From positions 1,139,679 to 1,203,678 of the forward strand of contig NW_019773847.1 of NCBI RefSeq assembly GCF_001039355.2: a stretch of DNA of 64,000 bases, given 5' to 3'. This DNA is from Lingula anatina (taxonomy: Eukaryota > Brachiopoda > Lingulata > Lingulida > Lingulidae). Position numbers and translations under genes: made by a program. Under the pieces are notes generated by a model. The model did no database searches. It had not been told where the DNA came from and saw only the letters and a list, made by a program, of their open reading frames with translations. This document shows positions 36,101-49,300 of this stretch, piece after piece. Position 1 is the stretch's first letter. Every line of letters begins with the position of its first letter.

Positions 36101-39100
36101 AACCTCTGCAACAATGTTGATGTAGTTCTCTGGAAATTAAATTAATCATCATTTAGAGTAATGTTTGAGCAAAGGTGGCTCAAAAACTACAAATGTGGGG
36201 TCAACCTCCTGTGTAGGAGCCACCTTCAAGGGATGTGCTTAACAAAACACTTGTCAGATCGAAATTCATTTTTGTAGTATGTTGATAATGTTATATGAAC
36301 AAACTTACAAAACCTACTATCTTAAAAAGCATTCAGTAACACCGTGGTTGTCCTCAGAGAGTGTTACTATGAGAATGAGCACTATTCACTATGCAATGCC
36401 GTATCTAGCTGCAAATGGCATATTACCTCCTTGACCCACCTCTCATAATTTGATGTGACACATATGGGATTCACATGTTATTGCTTTAGTCTTTCCTTTC
36501 TAAGAATGTGGAATACATTATAATTAACTGAATTCAACAGGAAACATAATCAGAAGGAAATATATAATAGATTTGTACCTTAGATAAAAAAGTCTTGAGT
36601 CCAATAGCAGTGACTACAGCAGAAGAGGTAGCAGACACATATGCAACAGCTATCTGCCTAGTAAAAAATATGTAAAAAATAAGGGGCGTGACTTAAAGGA
36701 ATTTTTTTTAATGTAATACCAGACCAAGTGGTGACTCTACATGTATGTAAACATAGTTTGTAGACAAAATTCATTTTTTATTTTAAAAAAAAAAATTCTG
36801 CAACTGAATTCTTTGGTCAGTCAGTATATTTAAAAATATTTAAAGGGGTATGTATTATTAAAAGTATAAAAGCAACATCATTAAGGGTTTCCCTGTGATC
36901 AATTGTACTTTTCCACCTCAATACCCAATGCATTTTTTCCATTTGAAATGAATTATTTCCTCCAAACTTGCACTCCAAACTTGTTTGCCAACTTTTGTGT
37001 GTGTGGGATGTATAAACATGACCTCATTCCTCTCTCCAGTCAGATATGTATAGTATCAAATCAGCATTACTAATATATGTATGTATGTATGTATGTATTT
37101 TTTTTTTTTTTTTGCTAAAAAATTTAAAGTCATAAAACTTTTTTTTTGCACTTACAATTTAAAGTCATAAAAAGTTCAATTTCATTTATCTGCAGCTCAA
37201 AATTTGGATTCTATTATAATCTGTCAACTAAATATCAGGACAAAACAAAACATCCAGCACAATGGATGCAGTAAGGACACAGTTCCAATTTTGTCAACAT
37301 CTTGAAAGCTGTATTTTATCATCAACTTGGAAGCATTTAATTTCATAATATGCTAAACAGTTTGAATTGAAATTTGGTAGAAATATTCTTTACATTTATG
37401 ATTTTATAGTAGCTATGTGTAAAATCTGAGAGCTTCAGCTCAACATTTTTCTTCAATGTCTCTCATAATTGACCCATTTTATTGATTTTGTGAAAGGTGA
37501 GTATGACAGATGATCTATATGGCTTGGTTGCATTACAAAGATATGATATACAGTCTGCTATAAGAATATTTTTAAAGCTGATAATACCCTTGCTACATTC
37601 AATATCATAATAATATGATAAATAAAAGCAAATTAAAAGTTGATTCAATTCTAATTGTACTCATTCACTCTTAGTGTATTAATGTTCCTGTAGTGTTGTG
37701 ATTTAAGATAACGTTGATACTATAAGTTTTATCTTAACTAGCTACATGGACAATTCTTGTTTTTAGAATTGGGATGTATTGTTTTAATAGATGGGATAAA
37801 ATTGGTTGATACAGCTGGTGTGTCTCCCATGACAGACAGGAAAATGTCTGTTGTAAAAGATAAAAACATGCATGATGACAAGATGACCATTTATGGATAT
37901 TTAGCATTAAATTTAAGTAAGTTCAGAAAGTTCTTATAGACAGTACTAACATATGGCAATTAACAAAGGGCCACCACCAAGAGAGAGAGAGACAACAATG
38001 TGTACAACTGTTAGTAACAAGTTTGGAAGGAAAGTCATATTTATATTATTGAAAATTCAGAAGAATATATGGTAACACTTAGTAAAGTATAATTTTGTCA
38101 CGTATGCCATTTCCTTTTGAGAGTGAGAAACACTAGGAGGCAATCCTACCACGCACTTAAATATAAATATACATAGAGACCCTGTTTCTATAAAAGAATG
38201 AAAGGAAATCACCTCCACAGTGACTCATCTTACACCCAAAAACTTTACTCAATCGTAGTACTAGTTCAAACAGTTCTAACAGATAGTTCTACTTCAGTTT
38301 TAATGAAAGTGACATGTAGTTATCAAGCTACTGATGACAAAGCCAGACATTAGGACAGTCACACAGTTCTTAATTCTTTTATCTAAGATAGTACTAATTA
38401 AGTTTTTTCATACTTAAATTTATAATACTTTTACAAATATATCTGTGAATGAATTACTCCACGAGTCAAAAAGTAATTATCAGTGTGATTTTATAATCTA
38501 TAAACAACTTACTGGTTAGTGATTGAGGCCTGAGCATTTCTGTTGGTGTAATTAACCAATGCATTAAAGGACTGATTTACCCACTGCCAGAAGACCACAG
38601 CAGCACTGGTTCTAGAAGTACAAATAGATCATATGAAATATGACAGCTGTTCCTCATATAGCAAATGTCATAATTATTTCCAATATTAAATATCTTTTGT
38701 GTAAGAGAGAAAAAAAGAATAAGAGAGACCTGTAGAACTGCAGCAGACATCCAGTGATTAACATGCCTCCAGGAACTTGGAATGACATTCTTCCTATGAC
38801 ATTCTGTCTCTCACCTGTGTCAGGGTGGAAGGCAGATAAAGTAAGTTTCTTTGCATACCATATCTGTTCTTCTGTGGTACCCTCTGGCTCTTTGCCTTCC
38901 CTAAAAGTTGCAAGCATGGGCTTTCATTTATTAATTATATTTATAGCAATGTCACATAAACAATGTCTCTGACTTTCTCAAATTATGAAATACTTACTCC
39001 TCTTTTCTTCCCTGCATACTTATTCTAAAAAATCCTTCTTCTGCTAACACAATGTATGAAAGTTATATTTGACAAAGGTAAATTGATACAACCTACAGTA

Positions 39101-39351
39101 AATCAGTGTATGTATAGCCTCTTAAAGTTTTCAATTCTGAACTCAATCTAGCATTCTTCTTGCCTTTTGACATTGTTAATAATCTGTCTGACAAATTGAT
39201 GACAGTTTCCTTAATTGCCCTGAACTGTATGCATCACATGTTATGCTACAATTGGTACATCTGCCAAAATATGTGAGTTTAGTGATTAACAAGAATGAAA
39301 AACTGCAAATGTTGACTTTGTACAGTGAAGTTTTATTTCAAAAGATATTCA

Positions 39352-39408
<57 letters not shown>

Positions 39409-39936
39409 TAAAAAAAATGAGGGCGGTAAAAAATAAGAGGGTGGCATGGGAACGATTTCAATGTTATACTTGCTTCATGGCTGTGTAAATAGCTTATTCC
39501 CACTAAAACATTTGTCATCAAAATTTTATCTTGTATGTAAGTCATCACAGATCTATCCCTCAAATTCGTGTTTTGAACACCATGCAATTATTTTGGCATT
39601 TAAAATTTGGCATTTTTTGTAAAAAATTTGAATGAATAAATTAAGTTTGATTTTTTTTTCTTTTTTTTTTTTTGCAGCTTTTAGAAAAATACTTATCTGA
39701 AAGATACTTATCTAACATGTTATATGCATATTTAGTTGAGACACACACACAACTTACTTATAGAGAGCTACAAGTTCCTTGGCATCATCAAGCTGTTTAT
39801 TTGTCTTAAATACAGCTCTAGGATCTGTTACCCAAAAAAAGTATTTAAGTCTACCAACAAATGTACTTTGATCCCATCGTGGTTCATCCAGATTGATGCG
39901 CATGTCCTTTGCAAAATTATTATTTGCCATCTTCAT
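33140..39936 (-). CDS. SFXN2: Sideroflexin 2 (mitochondrial inner-membrane transporter family)
   Basis: Sideroflexins are multi-pass proteins of the mitochondrial inner membrane; family members carry serine or related substrates, and SFXN2 is linked to iron and haem metabolism. Coding exons in transcript order: 39936-39758, 38900-38730, 38611-38513, 36657-36579, 36129-36041, 35261-35201, 34914-34848, 34543-34444, then 34192-34145 or 34039-33992, and 33251-33140. All phases agree, giving 334 residues with either alternative exon. Signatures: [12 protein letters not shown] near the N-terminus, [44 protein letters not shown] and the C-terminal [15 protein letters not shown] and FPQKC favour SFXN2 over SFXN1/3. 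The start is the first ATG of exon 1; a second ATG lies two codons later. The exon begins after an AG at 39951, so an untranslated 5' exon is expected further right. Confidence 0.93.
33297..33598. mobile_element. Palindromic MITE with TTA target duplication in SFXN2 intron at the 3' end
   Basis: A 302-bp element whose two arms of about 140 bp are nearly perfect inverted copies, from GACCGCATTCACAA..GAGTTGAGCCATGG to its complement. TTA flanks both ends (33294-33296 and 33599-33601), as expected of PIF/Harbinger-type elements. It lies in the last intron of SFXN2. Relatives are at 52048-52301 and 4450-4592. Confidence 0.85.
33992..34039 (-). CDS. SFXN2: SFXN2 alternative exon B (48 nt)
   Basis: Flanked by a proper acceptor (CATCTTCAG) and donor (GTAAG). 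It encodes [15 protein letters not shown] with 1 + 2 split-codon bases, the same phase and length as exon A at 34145-34192. Either joins the upstream exon (..GC) and the downstream exon (CSINLE). It specifies the last hydrophobic segment and the FPQ motif of the sideroflexin. Confidence 0.85.
34145..34192 (-). CDS. SFXN2: SFXN2 alternative exon A (48 nt)
   Basis: Encodes [15 protein letters not shown], identical to exon B at 10 of 15 residues. It is bounded by acceptor TTCACCTTCAG and donor GTAAG. The intron separating it from exon B is only 105 nt. Exon A is closer to the vertebrate SFXN2 sequence at this position. Confidence 0.85.
39356..39405. repeat. (TA)n microsatellite in SFXN2 intron 1
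   Basis: About 25 TA units. Confidence 0.95.
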
Positions 39937-39950
39937 GCAATTTCTGAAGC

Positions 39951-40924
39951 CTAAAAGCAAATCACAAAGCACATTCCATCAATATCTCCGGCCACAGCAT
40001 AACATGTATACTTTTCATTAATGTCATTTAGATATACTGACTGTTGTTATAAATAAAATAATTAATAAAATTACGTGCAAGATTTGAGCTTCAATATCCA
40101 ATTTGATTTCCCACTAGAACCTTGCAGAGTGGGCAAAGATTATCATTTTGAGATGACCCTTGGTCACTGTCCAGTATAATACAAGTTACATGTAGGTCAC
40201 CAAGTGTGTATATTACTGAAAAAAAAAATCAAAATCTACATGTACTGTATGTTACTGCAAGTGTTGCAGTCATCTCTGCATTATTTTTCTCATAAGATTT
40301 AAGTCTCAAATAATGTACCTATAAACATAGTTATTACAAAATAAATGTGGATTACAAACTGGCCTGGGCCAGTATGAACTGGAAAAGGTTAAACTCTAAA
40401 CAAACAACCACTGCACTTCGAGATCTTGTATATACTCGAGTGGTTTAATTTGTGGTTAAGAAAAAATTAAAAAAATGCATATGTGTTGTCACGAAAATAA
40501 ACTATCTGTAATGAAGTTCCATGTTCCAAATTGATATTGATTAATTAATCATTTAATTGTCATTAATCATGTTGTTGTTAACAACAAACTTACATGCACC
40601 TGCTGAACTTGAGGCTGTTTTGGGTAACTTTACATGAATATCTACCGGTACTACAAAAGTCCAAATACTACAGAGGGATCTCTCCAACAAGTACAGAACA
40701 GTTTAGTAGTGTCCTATATATATCTCCACTGATAGTGACGTACCGACCCAAGCCAAGTAATACTCGTCACGAATCACTGCACATGATATCGCATTGAAGT
40801 AATGCACATATAGGTCACAGGGCTTTATTTATTTTTCGCAAATTGGGTCACTGGCAGTGCGCATTTTATCGTTTCCGGTAGTGACGTCAGGACTTGGATA
40901 CCTTGAAGCTGAAAAAAAGCCGAC
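39951..40924. promoter_or_regulatory. SFXN2 / ARL3 bidirectional promoter region
   Basis: Under 1 kb separates the first coding exons of two divergent genes. The stretch next to the ARL3 ATG contains TTTCCGG (reverse CCGGAAA, an ETS-type core) and a perfect palindromic CRE, TGACGTCA. A TGACGTA half-type site lies at about 40736. No TATA box is evident. Confidence 0.6.
40882..40889. promoter_or_regulatory. Palindromic CRE (TGACGTCA)
   Basis: Exact CREB/ATF consensus, 36 bases before the ARL3 ATG and 7 bases after an ETS-like TTCCGG core. Function is inferred. Confidence 0.6.
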
Positions 40925-41825
40925 ATGGTAAGAATTGTTTGACATCATTTTTCTTCCACAGATGTGGTTTTAATATAATTGATAAATGTACAGTGAAAAT
41001 CTTGTGTTACTAAGGATTCGGATTTATTGTAAATGTATTATTTGGTTATACATACTAGTTACTTATTATTGATCCGGTTGGAGGCATGATGTTTGCAACG
41101 AAGCCAATTTGAAAATGGCGGAGCAAAGAAATAATTGGTACTTAGACTTCAGTCACGGTTTCTTGTGTATTTAATAAAAAAATTGTTTTTTCTTTGCCTA
41201 TTTGGAAAAATGGGAGTCATTTCTAAGTCACTAAGTGTTAGATAGTAGGGCCATTTTTTAATGAAAGGATGTCAAGATCTACAAGAGTTGCGGTAACTTA
41301 ATAAACAATAAGAATAATGTTTATTTTTAAAACAGCAACCCTCTTTCACAGTGTTGAGATATTTCATTAAATATTGACATCATCAAGCCTTTTATACTAT
41401 TTTTTATTTTCCCAAAGAAATATGGTATAGCTTGGATTCAGAGATAATTTTCTCTGATTTATGGTAAATAGTTTTTGGAGTCGCTTCCTTCGATGAATAT
41501 TTACTGTTTTATATTTCTCATTATTGCTATGCTACTTGTTTTAGGCATAATCAAGGCTGGTTTGAATTACATAAACTTATGTCAAAAGAATGTCTATTTT
41601 AATGTTTTCAGGAATGCATTTTCACATTATCGTGTTTCATTGTTTATTCTATAATACCTTTTAATTTATTTTAGGGATTGCTTTCACTTTTACGGAAACT
41701 TAAGTCTTCTCCAGATAAGGAGTTGAGAATATTGCTGCTAGGTTTAGATAATGCTGGGAAGACAACAATATTAAAACATTTAGCATCAGAAGACATAAGC
41801 CACATTATGCCAACACAGGTGACTA

Positions 41826-41890
<65 letters not shown>

Positions 41891-43493
41891 CTTGGATTCA
41901 GAGATAATTTACTCTGTTTTATGGTAAATGGTTTTTGGGAGTTTGGAGTCGCTTCCTTTGATGGATATTTACTGTTTTATATTTCTCATTATTGCTATGC
42001 TCCTAAAAGATTGGAGTTCAAAATTAGTGAACAATTTCCATGCTTTTGAGTTTTCAATAGACATTTTTACAATGGGAAGTATGCATATTAAGATTTCTTC
42101 ATTATTTTTCATAGGGTTTCAATATAAAGAGTGTGTCATCAGATGGGTTTAAGTTAAATGTATGGGACATTGGAGGACAGAGGAATATAAGGCCATATTG
42201 GAGAAACTATTTTGAGAACACTGATATTTTGGTAAGTATTCATTGTAAATATGTCATGTGTGAAACTGCAAATAAGTACATTTAGAAAAAGTAGTGTAAT
42301 ATTTAATTTTTTACTGGCTCAAAATAAAAGATATTGATTATGATAAATAATCACTTACATACATTATTTTATGTTGCGTCTTTAAAAAATTTATTTCAGG
42401 TGTATGTGATAGACAGTGCAGACCAGAAAAGGTTTGAAGAAACAGGAGCGGTATGTGCATTAAAGACCATTGTGTCATGGTGCATTCAGATGCACACATT
42501 GTATTAGCTGGGTCAGTCCAACTCTGCAGGAGATTCTTGTTAGGTGGAAGTCCAAATCGTTATAGTTTACTGTTTTAGAACAAGATAATTTACAATGATA
42601 AACATATTGATTTTTTAGAATGCAGGCATCCCAAGCATCATAAGGAGTTTAAAAAACTGTTTTATAAGCAAAATTAGACCACAGAAGAACTTACTTTATA
42701 TTAGTCTCCAAGCTGAATGTTTGCCCACCCCAACCATAAGTCTGACTCCAGGACCATTTTTATCTTTGCTCTTAAAATGCAAAGATTGTTATTATTATTT
42801 ATTTTTCTTATTTTCGTGATTTTCATGAGATTCTGTAAAATCTTAAAACAAAGGTATTGGTAGACAGACTCAGAAAGGAAATATATATATATATATATGT
42901 GTGGAGTCTTTTGATCCCCAAAAGGCAGTTATAAGGCATTAAACATGTTGGGAATTTACAATTGATTTGTTCCAATTTATGAAAAAATTAGATATTGAGT
43001 TATTTAGCAAAAATAATGCAAAAGTAATGACAATTTTTTTTATCTATATTAATCTAAAGAATAATATTATTTGTAGGAGCTAGGTGAACTTTTAGAAGAG
43101 GAAAAACTAGGCGGAGTTCCAGTCCTCATATATGCAAATAAGCAGGATTTGTTTAATGCTTCTAGTCCAGGTGAAATTTCTGAAGGGCTGGATCTTTCAC
43201 AAATACGTGACCATGCATGGCAGATACAGCCATGCTCTGCTATTACTGGAGAGGGTGTCAGAGTAAGAAAATATTTCTACTTTAAGGCCATGATGTAACA
43301 TTTCCCCATAAATAAATACTTTCTACCTTTATTTAGTTAAAAACTTGTAAAAACACTGGTCTTGCCAAATCCCATGAAAAAGAAAAAGTGTTTTTATGCC
43401 ATTAATCTTTTTTAATTTGTTTTTCATTTATTACAGGAAGGCATGGATTGGGTCTTTAAAAATATCAAGTCTGGAAAGGGTAAAAAGAAATGA
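40925..43493 (+). CDS. ARL3: ADP-ribosylation factor-like protein 3
   Basis: Small GTPase that, when GTP-bound, releases lipidated cargo from carrier proteins (PDE6D, UNC119) inside cilia. Exons 40925-40927 (the ATG alone), 41675-41818, 42115-42231, 42400-42450, 43077-43262 and 43437-43493 give 185 residues (human 182). The N-terminal amphipathic helix is [11 protein letters not shown]. The P-loop GLDNAGKT is at residues 24-31, the switch II WDIGGQ at 66-71 with catalytic Gln71, NKQD at 126-129, and CSAITGEG near the end. Numbering matches human ARL3 up to the last exon. All exon joins are phase 0. It lies head-to-head with SFXN2. Two features of its introns are odd: a TA microsatellite 10 bases after the exon 2 donor, and a repeated block on both sides of exon 2. 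Confidence 0.97.
41429..41533 (+). repeat. Direct repeat flanking ARL3 exon 2, left copy
   Basis: About 105 bp beginning AGCTTGGATTCAGAGATAAT. It recurs at 41889-42000 with few changes and a short insertion (GAGTTTG). Exon 2 lies between the copies. Confidence 0.9.
41829..41889. repeat. (TA)n microsatellite beside the ARL3 exon 2 donor
   Basis: About 30 TA units starting 10 bases past the 5' splice site at 41819. It runs directly into the right copy of the flanking repeat. Confidence 0.95.
41889..42000 (+). repeat. Direct repeat flanking ARL3 exon 2, right copy
   Basis: Partner of 41429-41533. Confidence 0.9.
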
Positions 43494-46362
43494 ATTCTAT
43501 TGACAAACATTTAGGTTGAGACTCATTTTAAAGAAAAATTCTTTTTCTAATATGGCATTTGACTTTAAAAGAATATATCAAAAGAGGTTGTGCTTCAGCT
43601 AATGCATAAGAAACATCTCTACATTTTTATTCAAGCAATGACCCAATGTATACTGGGTCCTAAAGTCAAGGTATTAAAATAGAGTCTTTGTTGCATAAAG
43701 AAAATTTCAAAGAAAATTTGGATTATTTATTTGTAAATGACTTATTTAAATGTGAAAATGCGATTTATTGTGTACTTTTAAGCACACACATCAATTAAAA
43801 AACACTAACAGTAAAACCTCATAGTTAAATGTCTCAAATGAGCCATTGTACTTATGACTCGTGAAATATCAAATATTTTGTAGCTTTAGATTTGTATGTC
43901 ATCATATGCTTTTTAGAAGTCAAACAAATCACTAGTGTTGAATGTATTTGACAGTCCTTTTATAAACAAATGTATATTCATTAGTATAATGTTGTTTGCT
44001 GTAAAACCGTCCATATATATTTATTCATTCCATCCAAAGTACCCAATCTTGTTTTCTTTGTTATATTTTCTCTGTGTATTGCATTTAGATACTCTTGTAG
44101 AGAAAGCAAGCAACATGGATTCTTGACTTTTTAAAAGTTTTTTGTGTACATTATATGTTTTAGCTTAATCCAACAAGCACACTGTATCTAGAATCTTGTA
44201 AGACTGGTTTTTAAGTTTCATTCAATTTCTACAAAGCTTTAAAAGATGAAGCAAAGGAGGAACGTAAGTTGAATGCTCTTTTTCTGCAACAAAATAATGA
44301 GAAATCACTGTGAATTCAGTGAAAATTGGTTTTATTTTTATATACAGACACTTACAGTGTCTGTATATATTCTGATCAGTCTGTCTGTGTGCATTGTTGC
44401 TGTTGTTATTGTTGTAGGACACATGACGTTCACCCCATAACTTTCAAACTGTATTTTTGTTTTACTTTAAATTTATCGAGTGGGTTTGTTTGGTAAAGAG
44501 GCAGGTTGCTTTTCAAAATCAGCATGATCGCTTTACATTTATGGTAATTTTTCTCATTTTGTGTGTGTGAAATCTTCATCCATTAGGATTTTCAGTGGCT
44601 TTTATATCCCATGGAACTGAATCACTTGCTAGTTTTTCAATGTCCATGTTACCAGTAGTACATTGCGTATGAGGATAAGAGTGATTATGCTGTATTAAAG
44701 CATTACGTCACAGTGCATAAAAATTCACCAAAATATTATTTTGTGTACTATTTTCTGCGTAATGTCTGAACATTTAACAGCTTTGCTGCCTTGTTACTTG
44801 TATGATGTCTGTTTATTTGCCAGCTTTGCTGTCTAGTTGTTCAATAATCCCAGAAGAGGAAAATATTTTTCTAGTTAGCTGGGAAGTCCAGAAGTGTGCA
44901 AACTGGCATGTTGCAGAGGAAATATTAATAGCTGTTATCCTGTTTTAATATTGTAATATTTCGAAGGGACCAAATCTAATATTTCCCTATTAAATGTAAT
45001 AATTATCGCTAAATAATGGGATTATGTCCTGAAAGCATTTCAGCACTTTATTACTATTGAATATGTATGCATGCTGTTCATGTTTTACCTGTTAACTCAT
45101 ATGACATTGACATTTTAGTCTTCTAGCTTAGAATTAATTTGTTTTCTCTGTGATAAATGTAACAGTCTGTAGCAATGGTACGAGGTCAGTAAGGTCAAAA
45201 TGAAAGCTGACTGGACAAAACTGTACAGCCTACATATAATAAAAGGTAGACATTAAAAGATTGTCATGTCTGAAGTTATTAAACTGGGTTGTTAATTGTT
45301 GGGTTAAAACATTCTTATAAATATTGCATAAATGACAAATTCTGAAGCCAAGATTTTTTTCCATTCATACATCCATGACAAATGGGAATGAACTTATGCA
45401 GGACATCTTGCATAATAGTTGTTGAACCCAAAACTTCTATAAATATTAGTCAAAATCTTGCACAATCAGTGGAAATAACCATTTATTTTGTGGCAGTGCA
45501 AAATTGAACCTTACATTAATACCACTTGCTGCTATAGAACAACATAAAGAGTTCTTTGTAAAACACTATTTGAGAACAGTTGCATGTTTCTTAGGATGAG
45601 ATTTAACAACTGTATACATCAGAAAACAGGCAGTATTTAAATTGTATATAAAGTGTGTTTCAGCAGTCTGCTCATAAGCTCTATAATTTTTTTCAATTTA
45701 ATTAGCTATACTAAGAAGTTATACTCTAATATACTTTCTTGGTTAAACCACACTCATTATACTGTTTTCCCTGTTTTAGAAATTTGCATTTTAAAAAGAA
45801 GTATAGCTTAGTAATGCTCTGGTGATGACCCAATCTTCAAGTTGCAGGACTGGAATAATTCATTTTCTTTGTATATCGACTAAATGGACACTTCACAAGA
45901 TTCAAACTCCCCCCAATGAGATTCTTTGACTTACATTTTCCAAATGTACATCAGTGAAGAGATTAATCAAGACAAATATTCTGATCCATGTACATCACTC
46001 TTCAATTTTCATGTTGCTGTTTAAGTCATATTTTATACTACACATCAATGAGATTACAATTACTTAACCAACATGAATACTTCACAGAAGCACATTATCA
46101 ACAACAATTTTTCATGTATAATGCATGTATTCTAATGTACATCCTCATGGAAGAAAGATCAATAAAGAGCCCCTGCTCTTCCTTCTTCACAGTGTGTAGC
46201 AAATAGTCCCTGCTTTTCATTCTTCACAACATGTGGCAAAATTTAATCTAAACATATCTGTGTTAACCAGAACACAAAGACGGATGGTTTTTAAAATAAG
46301 AAAAAACTGATACTGATAGATAGTCCCTTTAAAATATCCAGGTGCATTTGGATGTAACGATA
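43494..46362. other. Intergenic region between ARL3 and the TRPV gene (convergent 3' ends)
   Basis: Holds the 3' UTRs. A diverged copy of the MIC60 intron 6 repeat lies at about 44372-44860. I see no further gene. Confidence 0.6.
44372..44860 (+). repeat. Dispersed repeat related to 6590-7015
   Basis: Shared blocks TTAAATTTATCGAGTGGGTTTGTTTGG, TTCAAAATCAGCATGATC and TTTGCCAGCTTTGCTGTCTA in the same order. Confidence 0.5.
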
Positions 46363-49300
46363 TTAAATGTTAACTAAGCCCTGCTCAGCTTCTAGTACAT
46401 TTAAAGTAGTACTCCCACTGACCACCAGGATTCGTCCATCTCTCTTTCTTGCCAGTTTAGACTGCTTCTGGAGACGATGTTTTTCTCTCAGCTGCAATAA
46501 CTCCTTTTTCTCTTTTTCCTGAATATATTTTTCAACACTCAATATAGATAAATTACATGACTTATGGGAAATATTATACACAACTTAAGCTTAAAAAATG
46601 TATTACAACAAATACAGAAAAAATGTGTCACAACAAATTCAAATAAAAAAAAGATGCAAAACATGCACTGGCCAAATAAGCTTGTATCTTCATATGTACC
46701 AAATGAACAAAACACATATTTCAAGGGTAGACGGTAAATTAGCTTTCTTCCAAGTAATGCTGTCATAAACAAAGCATACAGGACAAAATTAGAGAAGTAT
46801 ATGTAATAGATTCAGAATAAAAAATACCAATATTTTTCATTATTATGAACAAACGTAAAACATCTTGGTATTTGGCTTTCTGAAAAAATTGTACCAAACC
46901 ACTTACAGATTGATGCCACCTGACCACCAGTGCCCGTCGGTCACCCCCCATGGGCTGGGAGTAAATCCTCTGTTGTCTCTTCCTCTCTTCTGTGGTCACG
47001 CTCTGTTCAATCACCAGGACTATGTGAGCTTTCTAAAAAAAAAAAATTGTCAATTGATGTTCTCAAGGGAATTTTGGTTATAATCTAAACCCAACAATGC
47101 TCTTTTTAAATTAGATAAAAATTCATTTCACAGAAACAATATATACATTTTTACTGTGTGAGTAAAAGAGACAATATTATATTATTTTTCTTTCCAAAAA
47201 TATAACTGTAGTTTGGAATCCAATTGTGAATAGCAAAGCCTTTGAAATTCTTATATGATAAAATTGAGTTTAAAAAATGAAAAAAACTGATGTGCATTAC
47301 AATGAAGCTTTCTTTTTATATCTCACCTGTCTCAACCATTCTTTCTGGGTCGAGTTGATCAGAGTATATGTGTTCCCCATCATAGCAATGAGCATATTAA
47401 CCAGTAATACTGTCACCAGGACCATGTATACAAAGAATAAAACCTGGAATAAAGAAAAAAAAATAACACTGCTTCAAACTGCCTTGAAATTAATGTGAAT
47501 TTTATAAAATTATGTACAATAACAATTAAGTTTCCACATTTAAAAATTAATTAATAAAATATAACATGGCAAGGTAAGTGTTGTAATGCAATATCAAGAT
47601 ACAGTACAAGAGAAGTAGCAATTAACATAATAGAGTTGATTAGTAGAAGCAGCTTCAAACAGGCCAAAACTGGCACATGACATATAGCTATGCTGATAAA
47701 ATGCTCCAAATGGGTTTACAATTTAAAATATCATGAACTCACCTTTCCCATTATTGGATGTAGTGTGTTATCAAATGAATCATAAATGTCACCAAACTCT
47801 CCTAAAGACATGATGATCATTCCCATTATGGACTCTGTAGAGTGGCTGAAGATGGGATCATCAGTCCCACGGTATACAATATACATGGCTGCAACAGACA
47901 CAATCAAAACAATTATTTGAAACTGCACAAATATTAACATGCAGTATTTTTTGCAGTCTGTTATTTACGCCAAATCAAGACTTCACATTTACTGGAAATA
48001 TCCTATGGAATATTGGTTAGCTGGCAACTAAATATGGGTAAGAACAAATTTATAATTAAACTGCAATATATGCTTTAACACAACAAACACTTGTTAATGC
48101 TGGTGTAATGCTACAAAAAATTGTATGTCTACATACCCTGAGAAAATCCCATTACAAAAACCAAATATATGGTAAAGAATCGCAGCAAATCCCCTATGAT
48201 CATTTTATAGATCATTGCAACAAATGGACCCACTATCTTAAATCCCCTGAAAAAAATAACAAATTTAATTGTTTAACATTTACGTTATTCACTAAATCAT
48301 TTAAGAACTTTTTTATTTTTCATTTTTATGATTTACCCACAAATCTTAATATTTTTTTTTTTTTTTTTTTTGTTGAACACATAAGGAAAAAAAGTGTACA
48401 AATAAAATGTCTGCCCTTCCATTTGCCAAAGTAACAGTAACCATAAACTAGAAGGGCATAAAAGAATAATCCTCTTTCATGGACAGACAAGATATTGCCA
48501 CCTACCTGCAGAAGAAAAGAAAATATAAAGAGATCAGCAATACTGCAAAAACTGCCATAACATCCTCATAACCAGGAGCACATGCTATCCTCCCAGGAAC
48601 AAGAAATACTATAACCACGCAGGACAGCAGAAATGAAGCCTTGGTTGGTGCACTTCTCTGGAAAAAAGTACATTGTACCATAACAGTTTTTTTTTAAAAG
48701 CATACCTGCAAGATAAATTACAGTGGCAGATTTAGGGGGAATGTCAGGGGGGGAAAATCATACCAATGGTCCCCTCTCGAAATTAGAATTATGACTAGCT
48801 GAATCATAGTTCTAAACCGTACCAAATGGCACCATTCACCTTCTTAAATACCAAAATTTTGGGGGGCCCTTAACCAGGTCTAGACCCCACGCCAAGGGGG
48901 TCAGGGGGGGGGGGGGGGGGGGCTTTGCGCCAGCAGACCCCCCTTCAAATAATCCTGGACCTGCCCCTGTATTAGTACAATGAAGTACTCAACCTAAAGT
49001 TAAGTTATGAAATAAACATTGTTGTTCAACTTGGATTTTCACAGATATTGCAAGATATAAAGTTAATTACCATTATGAGGCAATGCCAAATAAATAAAAA
49101 AAAACAACATTAATGTTACAGCTGTTTTAAAACTATTTATGCCTTACCAAACTCTCAATAAATACATGGATTCCAACATGATATGTCTCCCGACTTGACA
49201 GAAACAAGTACAATATGGCACCTGCTAGAGTAAGAGCTTCAAACACGAAACGGGCCTACATTGAAAAATAAAAAAAATGTATCACTGCAAGGGCAATAAG

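Noticed and set aside
37757-37939. 60-codon + strand ORF in an SFXN2 intron
   Set aside because: Lies inside an intron on the opposite strand with no domain or splice support.
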